Assembly (NCBI GenBank): GCA_032207245.1
Contig: CM063503.1
Location: forward strand, 100,952,193-101,016,192
Source: Pardosa pseudoannulata
Taxonomy: Eukaryota; Arthropoda; Arachnida; Araneae; Lycosidae
DNA: 64,000 nt
Direction: 5' to 3'
Every line of letters begins with the position of its first letter. Position 1 is the stretch's first letter. Under the pieces are notes generated by a model. It was given only the letters and a program-made list of their open reading frames with translations. It was not told the origin of the DNA and searched no databases. Below, piece by piece: positions 14,801 through 33,400 of this stretch. A program made the translations under genes and the position numbers.

Positions 14801-17267
14801 TGATTTATTACTCATTAGCACTTAACAACAATTTCTCGATGTAACACATTATAAAATAGTAAAATAAAGGTAATAAAATAATATATTTAATTATATTGAA
14901 TAAGTAAACTTATACAGTAGTTTTTTATTTTAATCGTAAAGTGAACTTTTTTAATAGAAGTATTGGCATAATCAATGCTCGTGTATCTGCGGAAACAAGT
15001 ATATTAAAGTTTTTAAAGGAAATTAGGACCTTAATATATTAGAGAATGTGTTTTAGAGAATATTTTGGAATACGATAATAAAACTTTACTTCAAGATTTT
15101 CATAATGTGTTGATATAAATGCTAATTAAAATAATGAGTTTGACCTAAAGCAAGTATTCAATATCACTATTAAAGTGAGTATAAAATGGCCAGATATGTT
15201 ATTTAACTTCCTATGATAGTCTTCTAACATGGTATTTTATGAATATCATAATACTGTGAATTTTATGTAATGAAGGTTTTAATGACTTAGTAGATTAAGA
15301 TGATCAGAGTAATAAGTGGTCTTGATGTGTATATTATTCTTCTTTGCTCTTTCATTTATGCAATAGATATTAGATTTATTAAAATATCTTCATTTTGGTT
15401 CTATATAAACTAAACATTTTATTTAAAAATATATCATAATATGAAATTTATACAGGACTATAAAATTTCTTCTTAAAAATATTTTCAGCATACCAGATCT
15501 CAGTAGTAAGAATTAAGTAGTATGTCATGTAAAGTATAGAAATAGTAGACCATAGAATAAAATGTGTACATTTAGAAAATTTAAAGCTATTATAGAGGCA
15601 TAATAACTTTGTTGCTGAAATGCCTTATATATAACAAAGTAAGCAATGATTCAGTACAAAATTAAAATCCCGTACTCTTTAGAATGAAAATTGCCGTACA
15701 TCATTAATACCAGTCTGGAGTTATAACGATTATTTAATTTTCTTACATGAATCAATACATTTTTATACCATAAGAAATATGCACCAAGTCCAAAAATAAT
15801 TACACGCAATTATGACAAAAATCCTTTTGAAATATGTGAATTAGAAACTATTTTTTATTTCAATTGCAAGTTAATTATCATTAATATTCTCTGAAACTCA
15901 AATATATTCTCAATATGCACATACTGAAATATATCCAATAGTCAAATATAGTGTAGAAACAATGTATTTTTATAGCATATTAAACACAATTTATTTCAAT
16001 TTTAAATTTATAACAATTTTAGAATTTTTATATTTTTAAATTTTAACATACCTTTAACGATTTGTTCTGCAGAATAAGGCAGACTTTTTGCTAATATTTG
16101 ATATAAACATTTAGATTCCAGTATGTATATATTTATAAAATTATCTCTTGGGTAAATGTATTTTTTCTTTCGTTTGGTGTACATTTTTTATGGTATTAAA
16201 ATATATACGCTACTTGAACAGATAAAACTAAAAAACATTAAAGCTAGAGTGTTTTTAAAGAACCTGTTAAATATATTATAAAAGGGGCTGAAATTTTCCT
16301 TTATGATGAATAAAAAAAAGGTTGTTATAATGACAATTTTAAGTTTGCAAAGGTACTATGTCCCTTTTCAAAACCCAATAAGAATAGAGATAATACACCT
16401 TATCACATACAGGTAATGTAATGCATGAATTAAGATATAGAAAAGTTCCTATTCAGAAATTTGGCAGACCAGTTAAAGTAGTATTAAATGCCATAATAAA
16501 CACAACACAAATTTATCTCCAAAGTATGCAAATGATCACGAGCATTTCTCAATAATTCCTTATGTTCTTCTGAAAACACGTACAACAAACATATACTCTA
16601 TTATTCCCCTGTTATTATATCAAGGGAGATTTAATCACTTTTAAAGACATCTATGGACAAGATGACAGGATTGAAAGGTTGTAAGTATCATGAGATATGA
16701 AAATTGAGATTCGATTGAGTGGTATTAATATATTATATTTTATTAAAGATGAATTGTTTAATAGACTACAATCATCATTTACTACTTAGAATTATTTTAT
16801 AAATAAGGCAAATGACAATACATAACTGCAAACTTTTAGAAAATTTTCAGCATATAAATACTTTAAAATCTGAGTTTTTAAACTTTATGTTTTTTTTAAT
16901 TTTAAAACTTTAAAATGTTGCAAAGACATGATGAAGTCTATCAGAAATTTTGAAGGATAGATATTTGATAGCATTTAATTAAATATGCGATTTTTAAATA
17001 TGCTTTATGCGACCATTTAATAACAATTTTAATAAACATAATTGTTTAACCAAATTATTTTTTTAATTGTAAAAACTTTTGAAAATATGAAGATTTTATA
17101 TTGTTTTACATACCGCTTCATGTTGAGTTGACTACTTATGAAGACAATGCTATATGAAAAGTTGAAATCATTAATTTTTAGAAACGTATAGAATTGTTTA
17201 AAGGTTATGTGCCACTATAAAAATATTCATTTTAACATTTATTATATGTTAGTTATTTTTCTTTTAC
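11831..17267. other. AT-rich mostly unique sequence, no gene seen
   Basis: About 5.4 kb without a convincing open frame or repeat. A more complex stretch lies at about 14030-14290, around AACCCGTTATTCGACGAGAC and GGCATCCCTATTGACATATG. It could be a conserved non-coding element. The rest is poly-A/T-rich. Confidence 0.5.
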
Positions 17268-17685
17268 CTAAGGCTCTACAGCTCTAAATAGACGAAGGCT
17301 ATCCCAGTCTCGGCCATCTGGTTCTATCTGAGGCAATGCCCCTCTAGTCACTCTTAAGTAATATTTTAAATCACTTTCAATAGAGGCAAGCCCCCTAATT
17401 GGTGGTTCTCCCCTCTTTCTAGTTTCCATAGGTTTTGTAAATGGGGACCTTTTCACTGGGTTGGCATTTTCAGCAATAAATATAGGTCCTAGCCACAAAT
17501 TTATATGACTTTTTATGATATTAACGATGTATGCTAGTCTAAATGTTTGGTTTCAAAATTAGATTTCAAAATTCTACTCTGATTTCCGTACACGATTTTG
17601 ACAAACTGCACTAAATATCTTTCCTAATACCTTGCACTAAAAGGTCAGAGTTTATTTTCCATGAATTATGTCATTGTCCAGCATT
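17268..17685 (-). pseudogene. decayed LINE reverse transcriptase, C-terminal end
   Basis: On the minus strand this reads as the C-terminal part of a non-LTR retrotransposon polyprotein, of the type often annotated as craniofacial-like endonuclease-reverse transcriptase. From the 5' end it gives KVLGKIFSAVCQN, resembling the family's RKIFGPV.ENG segment. After frame breaks comes IVNIIKSH, then WLGPIFIAENANPVKR, resembling RWLGHV.RM..N.VKR. Next are RKRGEPPIRGL (family RKRGRP..RWL) and IESDLKYYLRV (family VE.DLK.L.V). The last 76 codons are open to a stop at 17268. An in-frame stop follows KSE upstream, so it cannot make protein. Sequence from 17408 to 17682 matches the relic at 30.2 kb. The family placement is from remembered motif layout, not a search. 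Confidence 0.75.
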
Positions 17686-17869
17686 CAAAGCTAAAAATAT
17701 CATAGGTCACTGAATTTTTTTATATCTTTTAATTTAGGAACCAGGGCAATTGTATGGATATTACAATTGATTTCATGATAACAAGTTCATGTTAATATGT
17801 TTATACTAAATAAAAAACACCATTGTCTGTTTAAGGACATGAAAATTAGGCTGGCTTTATTATATTTGT

Positions 17870-18050
17870 TTGTTTAGAGCTCTACGGTTTACGTTTTTTG
17901 TTACACGAGACATAAGACCCGGATCTACTGAACAGTTACAATAATCCACAACGGTTACGAACATGCATGTCAACAGCGGGATTTGAACCCGTATACATTG
18001 GTATTGAAAAGCAGTACCCTACTATTTGGCTATCATCCAGCTTAGTTCTG
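17870..18050 (-). mobile_element. tRNA-derived SINE
   Basis: Reading the minus strand, an A-box-like TAGCCAAATAGTAGG (complement of 18018-18032) is followed about 43 bp later by a near-consensus B box, GGTTCAAATCC (complement of 17979-17989). That is the spacing of RNA polymerase III promoters inside a tRNA. The B-box arm is closed by CGGG/CCCG pairing. A tRNA-unrelated body of about 110 bp follows and ends in an AAACAAACAAA tail near 17870. A tail and unrelated body mark it as a SINE rather than a tRNA gene. I found no clear target-site duplication. Confidence 0.75.
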
Positions 18051-20730
18051 TACAGGCCATATTGCTAGATGAATTCTATTAATACGGAAACAAAAAGTTA
18101 TAATAATCCAATTCAGTTCTAAATCACAAACTTTCAAATCACACGACAGTAGCTAATAAATTAGGTCACTGGCGCAATGGAATATTAATTAAATTGACAT
18201 TTTAACTTTTAAGTATTTATATATCAATGCCTGAATCAATTCATCTAAACATACGGGTATTCTAAAATTCCATATTTTCAAAAATAAACTTAGCATAATA
18301 ATAATAATATATGAATACGAAAGAAAACTTTGGAAAGCTTGTATTGAGAACCATAGATGTTTATCATGCTTTCTTTGTTAAGTTAATTCATGAAGATGTT
18401 TTATAAACGCTGAATGACAAGAGGGATAATAGTGTATGAGAGGCAGCAAGCTTTTAGTGTACTACCGTTTGCATAGGGGAAATCTGTAATCACTTATAAG
18501 TGTGAAGTTCGAAAAAAATTCAGAATTAATCCACGTTTCCCAGACTTCCATCAAAATAAGACATAAAACCACTGAGCTAGAAAAGTTGTTTCATTGACAT
18601 GGAGCAACATCGCAATTGGATTTGTTGCATTGAACAAGATTACTTCATGTTAGACAGCTAGGCTCCTGATATGACTCATGCAATTTTGTCTGTTAGGGGT
18701 TTATAAAAGGGTAAGTCGTATTTGCCATTATTGTTAACAAATTCCTATAAAATTAAACAACAGATATCTGTTACTGTACAATCAATTCCCTTGGACAGTT
18801 AACCACATATTTGACAACAATTTGCAAGCCATCTTGAAATTATACGTGTATCTAAATGAAGCTCTGTCTAACACTTTCAAACAAAATAATATTTTCCCTA
18901 TGTATTCATGTATTACTTACTGTTGTTTTTTATATTACTGTCTTTTATTTATAAAAATAAAATATTTTGAAAATAGAGAATTCACTTTGAATAACCCTGT
19001 ATATTGGTGACTCTCCTAAATCTATGTTATTGTCCTATTGTTATGTATATTATGTTTCTGAGAGTTAAAAAAATATAAGATTTAATTAAAAATTATAGTC
19101 TGTCCTCTATAGTAATTAGCTATAATTTTAGAAATCATAGGTTTTTATTGAAAAAAACTTAATTGTATTCAATATTTTCTATGATTATGTAGTTCCTATG
19201 TAACATAATCTTCCTATGATTTGTAAACTCAAAATTATTAAAATGAACCTTCTTTATTTGTACACCTATTCTTTCTTGATTCAGTCGATGTACGTACTGA
19301 AAAAGCAATTTCATATCGGAGTCATTAACATTCATGAGACATTTTTCCAATTGACAAAATCTTAAATAATAGCAGAGGTTTGAAAATCTGGGAGATTTTT
19401 TATAGGATTACCATCTACTAAAAAGGAAAATTCCACAAAATGTTTTACAATGGTAAGAGTTAATCAGTTAACACTTGGAATCATAAAAAACAGGTTCTTT
19501 GAACTATTCATGTAAGTGCTTTTGTCTTATAACAATTCTACTTTTCTTTTGTCTAAATGTAGGTGTTTTATAACTTTCTGTACTTTTTTTAAACCATTGT
19601 GATTTACCAACATATTTCATTTTAATTAAAGGAGATGTACCTGAAATAACGATTATTTTGACTTCTTTTCGGAAATATTAAATGTAATGGAATTTATAGT
19701 TCCAACATTTTTTTCAGGTTAAAGAAGCAGTTTTATTACATGGCTTTAAAATGATATATTTCCATAATTCTAGTGCGTCGACATCGCTGAATTCATGTGT
19801 TAACATATTTAACATCATTACTAATTGTACATTGTTTTAATCTGTTTCTTACTAATTATTAGTGCATCTAGCAATTTAAATGAAAAAAAAAATTTCGCTT
19901 TCTCTTTTATCAGTAACACATTCCGTACTATAGATGCTATGAGAATTAGCAGTTTCGTTATTTTGGATTATTAAGTATTATTACGTATTATTACATTGGA
20001 TTGTTTATTATATATTATTTCTGGGAGTAGTAATTTATTTCATAAAAGGTTTTATATTTCGACTATACATTATTATTTATTGGTGCATCTTAAATCTTGC
20101 ACTTGGTAGAAGTTTTATTGTATTAGTTTAGAATTAAAAAATGGAATGGCGATCAAGCAACGAATCATCTTGTAAAGCAACTTCATCTTTAAATCTTTAT
20201 CCTTCTTTAAAATGCATTAACTTTTATATTGCATAAATTAAATAAATATCATTAAAATTTGCTAGAATTTTAGATTTTTTTTTTGTCAATTTGTACTATT
20301 AAAATACTGAATAATTTTTCTTTATAGCACTAGATAGAAGATTGTTTTTCTCCAGATATGACTCAATTCCAGTGTTAAATATTACTTATTATCAATATTA
20401 TTTATATAATAATGCAGATTGGTTATTATTATGATTATATTGTTATTGGTTGTTTAAATCCTGACAGCTACTTTAAGATTATTTTTCTTCATTGATTGGT
20501 ATTTTTCTAGACGTTACTCCCATTAGCAGTTTTATTATACAAGTTTAAAAAAACTCATTTAAAAAGGAAAGCAAACAGCGAGTCATCTCCTTAGAAGTAA
20601 TTTCTTCCTTGAAACTCTATACTGCTTTTTCTGCCAAATATCTTTGAAAAAAAAGAACAGTAAAATGTTTTGTTGCGCATTTATAGAGTACATGTAAGTT
20701 TCATTAACTTTTGTCCTGTTCCAAAAGTGC
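18051..20730. other. AT-rich sequence, no gene seen
   Basis: No recognisable gene or RNA. Moderately complex unique sequence occurs at about 18420-18730. The minus-strand 63-codon frame at 19159-19350 has mixed composition but no motif I can name. Confidence 0.5.
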
Positions 20731-21600
20731 TAAAAAATATAAAGTAAGTAGATTCTTGGGGTAGCTGCTTCGTAAATCAGCAAACCCCCAGCGGTTCTCG
20801 TGAATCTCTTCCTCTATTTAAAACCTATATAAAAGCAGCGAATAATAAAAGGAAGAAAAAGTTGTGTAACCCCCAGAGTGGAGAGGAAGAATTGAAATCT
20901 GCATTACTCTAGCCGAAAGCGCAATGGATCTCAACGGATGGGAATGAAATAAAAAAAATTACAAAGCAAAGAATTCAGCAAAGTTCGTTTTGTATTTCTT
21001 TATTTTATTTGAAACTCGGATGTATGACCAAAGTTTTACCAGTTGTGATTCCGCGCTATCCTTGTGAATAATGCAAAAGACCCCGTACTATTATAAAAGT
21101 CGGTCAGTATAAACCCTGTTTTGCTTCTAGGAAGCCGTTTGTCGCATTGAGTCATCTTACATATTGTGCCCCATCTCATTGATTTGAAAAGGAAATATAA
21201 ATAAATCGGTCCCTTCTTACCCTCTGAAGTAGAAATTACGGAATATTTATATGAGATATGCTGGTACCGGATGCATTGTTCAGATGCATTATTCGCTTGG
21301 GATTTGTTAGAAAATCTACTAACTCTTCAACTAAAAGAGATAATTTAAAATGATATCTCGGGTTTCTTTCATGTTTCGCTTCCTATGACTCCATTCCCTT
21401 GAGACTTCCGATAAATTGGATCCGATCAATTACTAAACGCTAGAAGACTTTGAATGTATTTCTAGACCTCTTTTATCATAGAAAGTTAAAGACGATTTCC
21501 GACGCACCTATTCAAATCTATAACCAAATACATGGTTCATCTCGGTAAAAGCAAATTACCATTTTATAGGGATATGTTTGGAATATATATGCTAGATTGG
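20731..21600. other. GC-elevated unique stretch, possible conserved non-coding DNA
   Basis: Base composition is more balanced than the surroundings. Examples are CAGCAAACCCCCAGCGGTTC near 20780 and TTCCGCGCTATCCTTGTGAA near 21050. I found no open frame longer than chance, no terminal repeats and no internal duplication. A regulatory element or an exon fragment are both possible. Confidence 0.35.
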
Positions 21601-22010
21601 AGATCACAAATGCATCTTTCGGGAAACTTATTTCTAAACTTTAAACATATTTATGCTGTTTCCGTAAAGGGATAGAGGACGTTTTCTATTAGAAAAACTA
21701 AATTATACGCTATTATAACTTCGGGATATTTGCAAGTTTGCTAGGGAAAGATCTCATTATATTTTTTTAAATATATGTATTAAAAGACAATGCAGCCATT
21801 TACAAATAAAATCAAATAATATGGTAAACAAATAATAATATATAAACTGTCAAGTAAATTTATATTTAATATTACATAGTATATATCTGAAAGTAATTTT
21901 ACTAAAGATTAAAATTTTATTTACTGAAAGATTATTTAAAAATATTTTATATAAATATATATACCATATTAATAGATTTCCACTATATGTTAAAACCTTT
22001 GTAATTATAC

Positions 22011-27700
<5,690 letters not shown>

Positions 27701-27726
27701 TGTTCTTTAATGTAAGGTAGCGTCAG

Positions 27727-27860
27727 TCTCTGTCGTAGGTCGGGCGAACTTTTATTCTTTAGAACAATTGAAAACGGCAATATTGTACCAGTAATGGTCT
27801 TTTTGACACAAGGACGATTAAAGTGTCAAGTGTGCCGTTTTTTCAACGCACCGACAGAGA
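27727..27860. repeat. three nested inverted repeats (134 bp)
   Basis: Three pairs nest in order. TCTCTGTCG (27727-27735) pairs with CGACAGAGA (27852-27860). AAAACGGCA (27771-27779) pairs with TGCCGTTTT (27833-27841). TTGACAC (27803-27809) pairs with GTGTCAA (27823-27829). The left gaps (35 and 23 bp) are much longer than the right gaps (10 and 3 bp), so any folded structure would bulge on one side. It lies directly upstream of a tRNA-like SINE head. It may be a MITE-like remnant or part of the same composite element. Confidence 0.6.
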
Positions 27861-27872
27861 AAAGAATTTTTG

Positions 27873-28073
27873 GTTTGTGTGACCGCGTCGGCTGGGCGCC
27901 AAAGGGCGTTTCGGCTACTCCAAGGACAAAGGTCAAAGAGGGGGGGTTCGATCTCCCCTAAAACCGAGGTTTCCTGTTTGGAAAAGAAGAAACGGGAGAG
28001 GACTCCCGGCTGAACTTTGAGATGAGCAGGTTGTCTAGAGTAATCCCCTCTCTGGACGACTTTACATATATAT
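27873..28073 (+). mobile_element. SINE with class II tRNA-like (Ser/Leu-type) head
   Basis: The head contains GTCGGCTGGGCGCCAAAGGG (27887-27906), resembling the A box and D arm of Ser/Leu tRNAs. GGTTCGATCTCC (27946-27957) follows, close to the B-box consensus and inside a pairing GGGG/CCCC stem. The spacing of about 58 bp exceeds the usual 44, as expected for a tRNA with a long variable arm. A GC-rich body follows to about 28060. TTCTTTAATGT at 27703 and TTCTTTAAATGT at 28074 could be imperfect target-site duplications. If so, the insertion also includes the nested inverted repeats upstream. Confidence 0.6.
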
Positions 28074-28077
28074 TTCT

Positions 28078-28300
28078 TTAAATGTTTTTTTTGTTGTAAT
28101 AAATCAACATTGTTAAGTTTAATCCTCTACGGCTGATTATTTCGTCACCATACCTGCTCCTTATACGAGACCCTTGCGAAATCATATCCACATGACCAGG
28201 GTATGACTTACAATCGGAAGCAGAAACATTCGCAAACCGCTCGGCGAGTTTACATTTAATATTCATTTATTGAAAATGTATTTCGATGCTTTTTAACCTG
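28078..28300 (-). other. GC-elevated segment next to the SINE, unassigned
   Basis: A 62-codon minus-strand frame (28266-28078) has mixed, non-AT-driven composition. On the same strand TCGCCGAGCGGTTTGCGAAT resembles a Ser/Leu tRNA A box, but I see no convincing B box at the right distance. It could be a diverged SINE head or a scrap of coding sequence. Confidence 0.3.
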
Positions 28301-28462
28301 TTAAAGAACAGTGGTTTCGTAGTGAAATCACATATTCAAACACATTCTTTATCTTCTTTTTAAAGATATAATAATGATTTTTTCGGATGTTTTTGATACT
28401 TCAAACTATTAATGAATGGTAGCACTACACACAATCTATTTTTCTCTTTAAAAGATACTTGT

Positions 28463-29140
28463 TTAACCCATTGAACGGACGCGTCGACGGGGGTTCAACA
28501 GCGAATTCCTGTTCGAAAACGGACCTGTCGACCCCTTCTCGTTCGCACTCGTATAACTCGTATCGCTTACTTTTGAGGAAAAAAATATTGCAAAGCGATA
28601 ATAAATGTAAGAAACTCATTTTGAGTAACGGAACTCCTTTACCTTGCAGGGAAAATAATTTAAAATTAGCCTGACAACTTTTAAACCGACAACTCTAGTA
28701 TGGTACGGTAAGTTCTGTCTGGAATTTACGAAAAGGGTGACTGTTTTGAAAGGGAAAAAGGTGGGGAGGGTGGCCGGTGGATGGGTTAAACTGGGAAAAA
28801 AATCAGGTATTTGATTACTCTCCGTCATGACCTGAAATAAATATATCTACCCAAAACATTTTTTATAAATAGTTTAGCTTTTTATTTGTTACATCCCTTT
28901 AAGGATAATTCTTTAATGATAATTCTTTTTTCAGTGTTTTTTAAATATTTACATTTTAAGAGTATTATTTTCGAGCTGTACAAGGGGGTAGATAGTTTTA
29001 CAGTTAAAACCCACCACCTTACTACGAATAAATTTTAATAATTTTCACACATTTCACATATGTAATGTTTATAAATAACATTTATAGCATAATTTTCTTA
29101 AAACCTAAAGAATTTTCAGTAGTGACCTTTAAAGGGTTAA
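28463..29140. mobile_element. possible non-autonomous piggyBac-type element
   Basis: A TTAA at 28463-28466 is followed by CCCATTGAACGGACGCGTCG. Two downstream sites could be the other end. GGATGGGTTAA (TTAA at 28786-28789) would give an element of about 320 bp. CCTTTAAAGGGTTAA (TTAA at 29137-29140) would give about 670 bp. Each matches about 10 of the first 14 terminal bases. A 15-bp direct repeat with 13 matches, AACGGACGCGTCGAC at 28474 and AACGGACCTGTCGAC at 28518, lies just inside the left end. That is the kind of subterminal repeat seen in piggyBac elements. No transposase frame is present. The right end is undecided. Confidence 0.4.
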
Positions 29141-30193
29141 GCTCTGTATTCTTTTACTTTATTAGTTTAAAACATTTTTCAACATAAATTAATATATCTA
29201 ATCGGGAGTAAAAATATATAACTGAAGAGCTTTGAAGAAGAGCATTTCTTATTACAGTTGCATAGGTTTTTGCTTTAGTGAATAATGGATTATACCTTTA
29301 GTGCATTCTTGTTACTTTTGTGCTTAGTCTGATAACAATATTACAAAAAGATAATAGGATAAACAATATTAGAAGTATGATCTTATGACAATTAAGGGAA
29401 AGTGCAAGCCTTATATTTTGTACAAATGCCAGAGGGTTTCGAAGTTAGAAATTCTGTTTGGTCGCAACACATACCCATGATTTTTAGCATTTACAGGAAA
29501 TGATAACAGAAAACATTAATATTTTATAATAAAAAAATTTCTACATTTTATTTAACATCAGAATATCACTATTTAAAAATAATCATTTTGTAGCACATTT
29601 TTATTGATGTTGCTATTTGCTTTTTTCTAACAGCTATATTCATCCTTAACTTTAACAGCAACCTAGAAAATAGACCATGATTTCATAGCCCTCTGGGAAA
29701 AGTATTGTCTGTAATTTAGCTCAAAGCGCAGATGAATAGTAGATAAGTCATATTTACACTCAAAACCTTCCCACTAATTTAATCATATTCGACGTTTGGG
29801 AAGCATGTTACAATTCTCTAATTACAAAGTTTGATATAATAATATTTTCCATCAGAAATGAATTATTTCTATGTATAAATTATTAACATACCATATGTTT
29901 TAAATTTTGTCACTGTTATTGCATATATTTTTATATAAGAACAACATAAAATAAAAATCAGTATCACATGGATATATTGCATAAAAAGATAGTTCCGAAT
30001 TTGTAAAAAGCCTTCATGCATGCAAGAGTAAAACTTTTCTTTTCGCTTGAAGTAATTGAATATATTTGTCCATTCTAATGAAGAACAAAATTTTACTCAT
30101 TTCACAACTAAGTTGACAAATCGGAAATCTATCGACCTTGCAACAAGACTACCAAATGTGTCTCTTGGTTATATTCATTACGTTTAGTATATT
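29141..30193. other. AT-rich sequence, no gene seen
   Basis: Unique AT-rich sequence with no open frame or repeat that I can support. Confidence 0.55.
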
Positions 30194-30446
30194 CTCCCCT
30201 CTTTCTAGTGTCCATAGGCTTTGTAAATGTGGAATTTTAAATTGGTATTATCACATAGAAATATAGGTTCTAGCCACAAATTCATATGACTTTTTTATGA
30301 TATTAATCATGTATGCTAATCTATATTTTTGGTAGATTTCAAAATTATACTCTGATTTCCATACACTATTTTGACAAACTGAACTAAATATCTTTCTTAG
30401 TATCTTGCACTAAAAGGTCAGTTTTCCATAGATTATGTCATTGTCC
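30194..30446 (-). pseudogene. decayed LINE reverse transcriptase fragment, sister copy of the 17.4-kb relic
   Basis: On the minus strand from 30409 the frame gives KILRKIFSSVCQNSVWKSEY, then NFEIYQKY and MINIIKKS. The order matches the C-terminal region of endonuclease-reverse transcriptase LINE proteins, where RKIFGPV..NG.WR.RYN.ELY is followed by IV..IK. About 50 codons are open before stops. DNA similarity to 17408-17682 is high across its length, including the flank that reads CCCCTCTTTCTAGT on the plus strand. The similarity stops at 30194, where the 17.4-kb copy continues another 140 bp to its stop. This copy has therefore lost its coding 3' end, unlike the usual 5' truncation. It is non-functional. 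Confidence 0.75.
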
Positions 30447-33400
30447 ATTACATTTAGGATTCTAGAGCTTCAAGTTTGATTTTAGCTGCTTAACCATTAA
30501 TCAATTTTGTATACATATATTACATACTTATATAAAAATATTTGATATTGTTTAAACACAGTGTTCATAACAATATATTTTATTCATTTAAACTGCTATA
30601 TACATACATAATTATTTTGTACAGACAAACACAAATGGTAAATCCTTTAAGTACATAATTTGGAAAATATATAACTTTTTCATGATAATTTCTTTGAAAA
30701 GAGAGCAGTTCTCTACGTACATATATTATATACAGAAATAAAGTTATTTAAATGTAAGTGGCAAGCGTTTTTTTCTCCTTAATCCTAAAGAACATAATAA
30801 GAATTATAGAAATCCAAGTGAAAATTTAGAGGTATATATGCTTTCTAAAATAAGTCTTTAGAACAGAACTAAATAACTTCTAATGATATATTTCATCTTG
30901 AAAATTTTAAGGTGAGGACATGTTTGTAGAATGGGACTTAATGAGTTACAGTATAACATAATAATTTATTGCATTTTTATATACTACAAATAAAGAATCC
31001 TCCCATATAATCTAGCGTATAAAGTATTCTGTTTAGACTTAGCAGGCACTGTTAAACATATTTCTCTAAATGATAAGTGCATGTCCGAAAGTCCTCGGAT
31101 TGAACGTTTAGTTAAAGTGGGGCATGAATTGGGAAGAAAAATCCATCTTATTGTATAAGACAAAAAAATTGCGAAAAATGGTTAAAGTGCAGTTAGACTT
31201 ATGTGGTACCCAGCCGAGTTTCTTTGATATTAACAGGAATCAATTAGCAATAACATCTAATACTAAAATATAAGCAAATTATAGTAATAAAATAAAGAAA
31301 GCATACAATTTTATTTGGGAATGTAATGAATATCACATTTATATTAATAATAGCTGATTCCTTATCATATTGATAGATATCGGTAAAAAATAGTGCGACT
31401 TCATTATATTATATAAATTCATTATATAAATTTTTCTGATAATGGAAGAACATTTATGAATATAAAGCGACTAAAAGTAAAAACCAGTTATCAATTTACT
31501 TATTACGTCCTCTGAGATAATCTATTGGATGAATCTATTGGCTTTAATAAAAATAAATTTCATGAATTATAAATATTTTATGGCCAAAAACTAACTTAAA
31601 TATTGGATAGTTTCGAACAATAATTTCCAACATAAAGATCATTTAACAAGTTATATATTTCACCAAATATTTTGAAAGATATATTAAGAAGAAATGTAGC
31701 AAAATAGGAGAATTCTCATCATTAAAAATACCTAACAAATATATACGAATAAGAAATAAAATAAGTTTGAAGCACGTGAAAGAATATGAAATTTGGGCAT
31801 ATTTTATAAAACGTAAATAAAAATTGAAAACCTTTTACAAGATTATTCTCCTTTAATTTTTTTTTTATTTTGAATTCTTCCATTCTTTCATTGTCTTATA
31901 ATTATAAATTATGAATATCAGAAATTAGACTTTAATCTGCGGTTTTTGCATAACACCGTTAAATTTCTACAGCCATAACCTAGAAATATAATTCATCATA
32001 TATGCTATTTAATCTGCTTAAATTTCAGTAGCTGAAGTCTTAATAAATATATTTCTCAACTTTAATTGCCAGCATATAAAGACAAAAAAGACACACCATT
32101 TATCAAACTGGGAGGTGATACAATTATGTATTCATGTAACTTCTGTATTGTTTAAACAAATGCATTTAGTTTTAAATTCATGCAAAAATAATTGTTCTTG
32201 AAGAACCGTACTAAAAGGAAGATAGTTATGAATTGAATTATTATGTGTAAAGAAATCGCAAGAGAGTAAGAATTATCCAAATATATATAACTTCATATGT
32301 ACTGAGAAATATACTTTATTTCCTCGACATTTACATTTAGGTTTTAATAAATAGGCATAAAATAGTCCAACTCAATGTACTACAGTTTAAAATTTTCACA
32401 GTAGACCATTCTTTCTTTTACCTCACTTGAACTTTCAACCCAAAAATGCTTTATCTGCCAACTGAAATATGTGAATGGTTATATATACCCTGATTGTACA
32501 TATTTAATATGCAGATTCCTTTGATTAAAATCTGTTACTGCAATATAAGATCAGAGGTTCAAAATAATTGCACTAAATTATTGAGGCGAACATGTCAAAT
32601 TTACTGCAACTATTCAGTAGGAGCGATAAGGAGAATAGTCGTTTAACTAACCTTAGGCGTATCGTCTGACGGTACAGGTAGATCCCTATTAGAATGCAAT
32701 TTAAATTCATCAGAATATCTCTATATACGGGATACTAATCTCTTGATTACCTCAAAGTAACCGCTAGTACTTAATTTAATCGGCACAGTTGGTCACTGTG
32801 TGAATAGATTTCAGTTAATAGAGGCATGCCATAGAAATGACTCTTTTGCAGAAGAATGGGAAGCAAACATCTCTGAGATATAAAATAAATTTATGCAGTT
32901 AACTATATACGGCAAACTGTGTCAAATCCAGCAAACAATAGAAAACGATATATCTATTTCTGCTAAAAGTAAAATTTGATGCATTACTTATTCTTAATTA
33001 CTAAATACAGGGATTATTTCGTACACATAAATATACTCAAATTCAGAATCAGGAATATTTTTATGTTGATGAAAAAATTGTCTTGACGTAATGAAAATAA
33101 ACTAATCGTTATATATTTATGATAAATATGTTCCCAGTAAGAGATTTTGGTATCTTAGGAGAAGAGAGAGTTCGAAGAATTAAAACCCATATAGATGACG
33201 AAGAAAATGATTATTATTAGTTTAAAGGTAATGTAATTTTGTGAAAAATAACTAGGTTTTTTAAGGAAGGGGATAGGTCGTGAATTATTTTGATGAACCT
33301 TATCATGTGTTTGTAAGCTGACTTGGGTTAGTGTATGGATACACAGTCACACACACAAACACATAATTTCTATTTATGGGTTTTCTATCTAAACAGTACA

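Noticed and set aside
17979..18032. Possible functional tRNA gene
   Set aside because: The A and B boxes are present, but a tRNA-unrelated body and AAAC tail follow and I see no clean cloverleaf with an acceptor stem. It is a SINE head.
28088..28262. Possible third SINE head on the minus strand (CGCCGAGCGGTTTGCG)
   Set aside because: The A-box resemblance is good, but no B box lies at an acceptable distance and no tail was found.
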